The notes below the pieces were generated by a model. That model searched no databases and was not told the DNA's origin. It saw nothing but the letters and a program-made list of their open reading frames with translations. A DNA stretch of 7,889 bases from an uncultured Flavobacteriales bacterium (lineage in GTDB: Bacteria; Bacteroidota; Bacteroidia; Flavobacteriales_D; Sanyastnellaceae), in the NCBI GenBank assembly GCA_937967465.1, contig CALBSW010000030.1:1-7889 (forward strand), given 5' to 3'. The first letter of the stretch is position 1; each line of letters begins with the position of its first letter. Shown one piece after another: positions 5,562-7,889 of this stretch. The position numbers and the translations under genes are program-made.

Positions 5562-7889
5562 TCAGTTGCGGGTATCGATCTCGTAGAGCAGGCTCAGATA
5601 AGCCAACCGGCCCACCGTTGGTCCACCATAGGTCTCGATGTGGAGGTTTTCGAGGATGTTGGACGCCCCTCCTTTGATGGTCAAATTCCATGCATCGATG
5701 CGGGCATTCGCCTGGATGTCCAACAGGTCATACGTGGGCACAAATCCCGTGAATTGGGGGGACCCTTCGAAGACGAATCCTTGTACCCATTTGTAGTTCA
5801 CACCGAAGCCCCACGTGCTCGCCTCCCGCAGCCGGAGATCGCGGGTGCTGACCCCGAAATTGTACTTGTGCTCCGGGGTGTTGAAGGCGGGAATGATCGG
5901 GTCATCCTCATCGGTCTTCACCAACCGGTTCCAACTGTAGTTGCCCGAGATCATCCAGTGGTCTCCCACGTACCAATTGGCTCCGATGGAGGCACCCGTG
6001 GTCCGCACGGTGTTGATGGAATTTGCTGCATAGCGGTAGACATCCACCCCGGTGACGGCGTCCGGGAACTGCGGGTTTTGGAAGAGGACGTCCAATCCGA
6101 TGTTGTAGCCGATGAAGTGGTTGTACTGGCTGTAGTACCAGCTGCCATCGAGGTACAGCTTGTCCCACAACGTGGTCCGGTAGCCCACCTCCACGGAGCG
6201 CACCTGTTCTGGACGGAGCGGCGCAATGTCGAAGTACTGGAGGGTGTCGAGGTTGCCGAAGGGCAAGCCGTTGGTGGCCGAGATGCTCTCGCGGTAATCC
6301 ACGAAACTGCCGAGTGTGACCAGGTCCTCGCGGCCTTCGAGGTTGCCGACCAAGGTGGCGGGTCCCACATCGAGGAAGAGGTATTGGTCAGCGAGGGTCG
6401 GATTGCGCAAGGCGCTGGAAAAGCTCACCCGCAGGTAATCCTGATCGCGGGGCTTCCATACCAAGCTGGCTGCCGGTGAGATCACCCAGTCGAAATTCTG
6501 GTTCTTGTCCGCTCGGATGGTGGCCGTGGTGATGACCTTGTCCTCTGCAAAGCGCTTCCGTGCACCCGCATAGAAGCCCACCTCCTGGTTCGTGATGACC
6601 GTGCCGGCCGTGTCACTGAAGATGGTCCCGTCGCTGTTCGGCGTGTACCGACGGTAGTTCGCGCCCACCCGAATCTCTTCGAGGCCTTCCACATCAAATA
6701 TGCGCTCGGCGTGGGCGTGGATCAGACTCGAGCGGTCGAAGAAGCGGGTCCCCCCCTCTTCTTCATTGTTCTTGGCCGCCACCAACCGGTCGAATTGCTC
6801 CTGGAATTCCGGGGTGCCCGGCGCGAAGTAGCCCAGCGGGTCCTGCTCCACATCCGGCAAACCAGCCGTTCCGTTGTTGGCCCAATCCGCCACCTGCTGG
6901 TGCCAGAAGGCCAAGCTGTCGGCATTGTCGGCATACCAGCCTTCAACTGCCCCTTCGGGATAGCCGAAAATGGGGAAGCCGTAGTTGGGATCCACCCCGA
7001 TCTGCTCCAGCTGGGGGTAGGTCTGGTTGATTCCCGGCACAATGCTGTCCACCCAGTAGCGGTAGTAAACTTTGGAGTGGCTGTAGTCGCTGCGGGCCTC
7101 CTCCTGCAAGCGCAAGGCCGTGGCGTAGGGGTCGTAGCTGTTGCCCGCGTCCTCGCTGGTCCGATAGGCCCGAACGAACCACTTGCCTGGCTTGGACAGC
7201 TCGATTTTGTGCTGATAGAATTCAATGTCCCGCAAGGAGAATCGGTTGTCACCTTGGTACACGGTGGTGCCGAATCCGCTGTTGAATCCATAGACCAACT
7301 CCGCCGACTCGTAAGTCTTTTCGGGTTGAAGGCGCAGGTGCAATGCCGTGCTCACCTTGAGGTTTTCCGTGCCGTAATCCACGAGGTCGATCTCACGGTA
7401 ACCGGTCCGGTAGAAACTGCCCAACCCCCGTGCGTTCGCGCTGTTGTCGCCGCTGTAATCGAACACCGTGCGGTATTCGTCTCCGTAGATGTTGACCGCA
7501 TCGAAACCACCGGGGTTGCCGAGGCCGTCGTTCGCCCCATCCACCGGATTGTAATTGTCAGCCACCCAATCGTCTGCGCTGAACCGGAAGGCATTGACCT
7601 TGAATCCGAGCACCGGATTGTCCTCCTTGTCTGTGATGTAATCGGCGTACCGGAATCCCGTCTCAGTCAGGTTGCGCTCACCGGCCTTGGCACTCACGCT
7701 CAGTCCCGGGAAGCGGAAAGGCGACTTGGTCTCCATGGACACCACACCGTTGAAGGCCCCCGGACCATAAAACGCACTGCTGGCGCCAGCCACGATGTCC
7801 ACCTTCATCACGTCCAACTCGGGCGCCCCAAGAAAGTTGCCGAGTGAGAAATTCAAACCCGGGCTTTGGTTGTCGACACCGTCAATCAA
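5562..7889 (-). CDS. TonB-dependent outer-membrane receptor, C-terminal 775 residues (5' end outside window)
   Basis: Outer-membrane active-transport receptor powered by TonB-ExbBD. The first codon in the window (TTG, 7887-7889) is internal. Fragment residues 1-60 are the end of the plug domain: 'LIDGVDNQSPG', then 'LDVMKVDIVAGASSAFYGPG' and 'AFNGVVSMETK', the classical plug signature. The rest is a beta-barrel with alternating aromatic strands. Residues ~280-390 form a long, acidic, Trp-rich stretch ('DPNYGFPIFGYPEG', 'LAFWHQQVADWANN') best read as a large extracellular loop. The C-terminus has the usual 'NILENLHIETYGGPTVGR', then 'LAYLSLLYEI', followed by an extra 'DTRN', so the protein does not end on the usual aromatic residue. 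Signal peptide and any carboxypeptidase-like N-terminal domain lie beyond the window. The giant secreted-protein gene follows 125 bases downstream on the same strand. Ligand unknown. Confidence 0.93.
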   Translation of the reverse strand: MIDGVDNQSPGLNFSLGNFLGAPELDVMKVDIVAGASSAFYGPGAFNGVVSMETKSPFRFPGLSVSAKAGERNLTETGFRYADYITDKEDNPVLGFKVNAFRFSADDWVADNYNPVDGANDGLGNPGGFDAVNIYGDEYRTVFDYSGDNSANARGLGSFYRTGYREIDLVDYGTENLKVSTALHLRLQPEKTYESAELVYGFNSGFGTTVYQGDNRFSLRDIEFYQHKIELSKPGKWFVRAYRTSEDAGNSYDPYATALRLQEEARSDYSHSKVYYRYWVDSIVPGINQTYPQLEQIGVDPNYGFPIFGYPEGAVEGWYADNADSLAFWHQQVADWANNGTAGLPDVEQDPLGYFAPGTPEFQEQFDRLVAAKNNEEEGGTRFFDRSSLIHAHAERIFDVEGLEEIRVGANYRRYTPNSDGTIFSDTAGTVITNQEVGFYAGARKRFAEDKVITTATIRADKNQNFDWVISPAASLVWKPRDQDYLRVSFSSALRNPTLADQYLFLDVGPATLVGNLEGREDLVTLGSFVDYRESISATNGLPFGNLDTLQYFDIAPLRPEQVRSVEVGYRTTLWDKLYLDGSWYYSQYNHFIGYNIGLDVLFQNPQFPDAVTGVDVYRYAANSINTVRTTGASIGANWYVGDHWMISGNYSWNRLVKTDEDDPIIPAFNTPEHKYNFGVSTRDLRLREASTWGFGVNYKWVQGFVFEGSPQFTGFVPTYDLLDIQANARIDAWNLTIKGGASNILENLHIETYGGPTVGRLAYLSLLYEIDTRN

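Noticed and set aside
6711..7847. Long plus-strand open frames opposite the TonB-dependent receptor (also 5640-6479)
   Set aside because: They are antisense shadows in GC-rich DNA. The minus-strand frame has clear plug and barrel signatures over its whole length.

Overview
The window comes from a GC-rich member of the Bacteroidota, most likely a Flavobacteriales relative. The evidence is a very long secreted protein with the Cys-rich 'GCTD..A.NY....DDGSC' repeats typical of that group, a large TonB-dependent outer-membrane receptor, and start sites without Shine-Dalgarno sequences. No mobile element, CRISPR array, tRNA or rRNA was seen.

Layout. Positions 2-814 (+) hold the 3' end of valS (valyl-tRNA synthetase): the anticodon-binding domain and the C-terminal coiled coil. 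It meets a small DoxX-family membrane protein gene (818-1216, -) tail to tail, with three bases between the stops. Next is a 242-base gap (1217-1458) with three strong hairpins. Two look like intrinsic terminators for leftward transcription. Between them is a start-less open frame that may be a gene remnant. Positions 1459-5436 (-) encode a 1325-residue secreted protein: a signal peptide, two tandem copies of an alpha/beta-hydrolase-like module, and a C-terminal region of Cys-rich repeats, an uncharacterised insert, a starch/glycogen-binding-like beta domain and a terminal dockerin/EF-hand-like calcium loop. After a 125-base gap, 5562-7889 (-) is the C-terminal 775 residues of a TonB-dependent receptor whose 5' end lies outside the window.

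How the genes fit together. valS and doxX look like ordinary chromosomal genes. The receptor and the giant protein lie on the same strand, receptor upstream, and could be a surface uptake and surface binding or processing pair, but the substrate cannot be read from the sequence. The most interesting point is that both hydrolase modules carry G-E-G-T-G-G where an esterase would have G-x-S-x-G-G. The serine nucleophile is missing in both copies, yet a 41-residue block is identical between copies despite 18 silent codon differences. This suggests a conserved non-catalytic, or unusually catalytic, double module.
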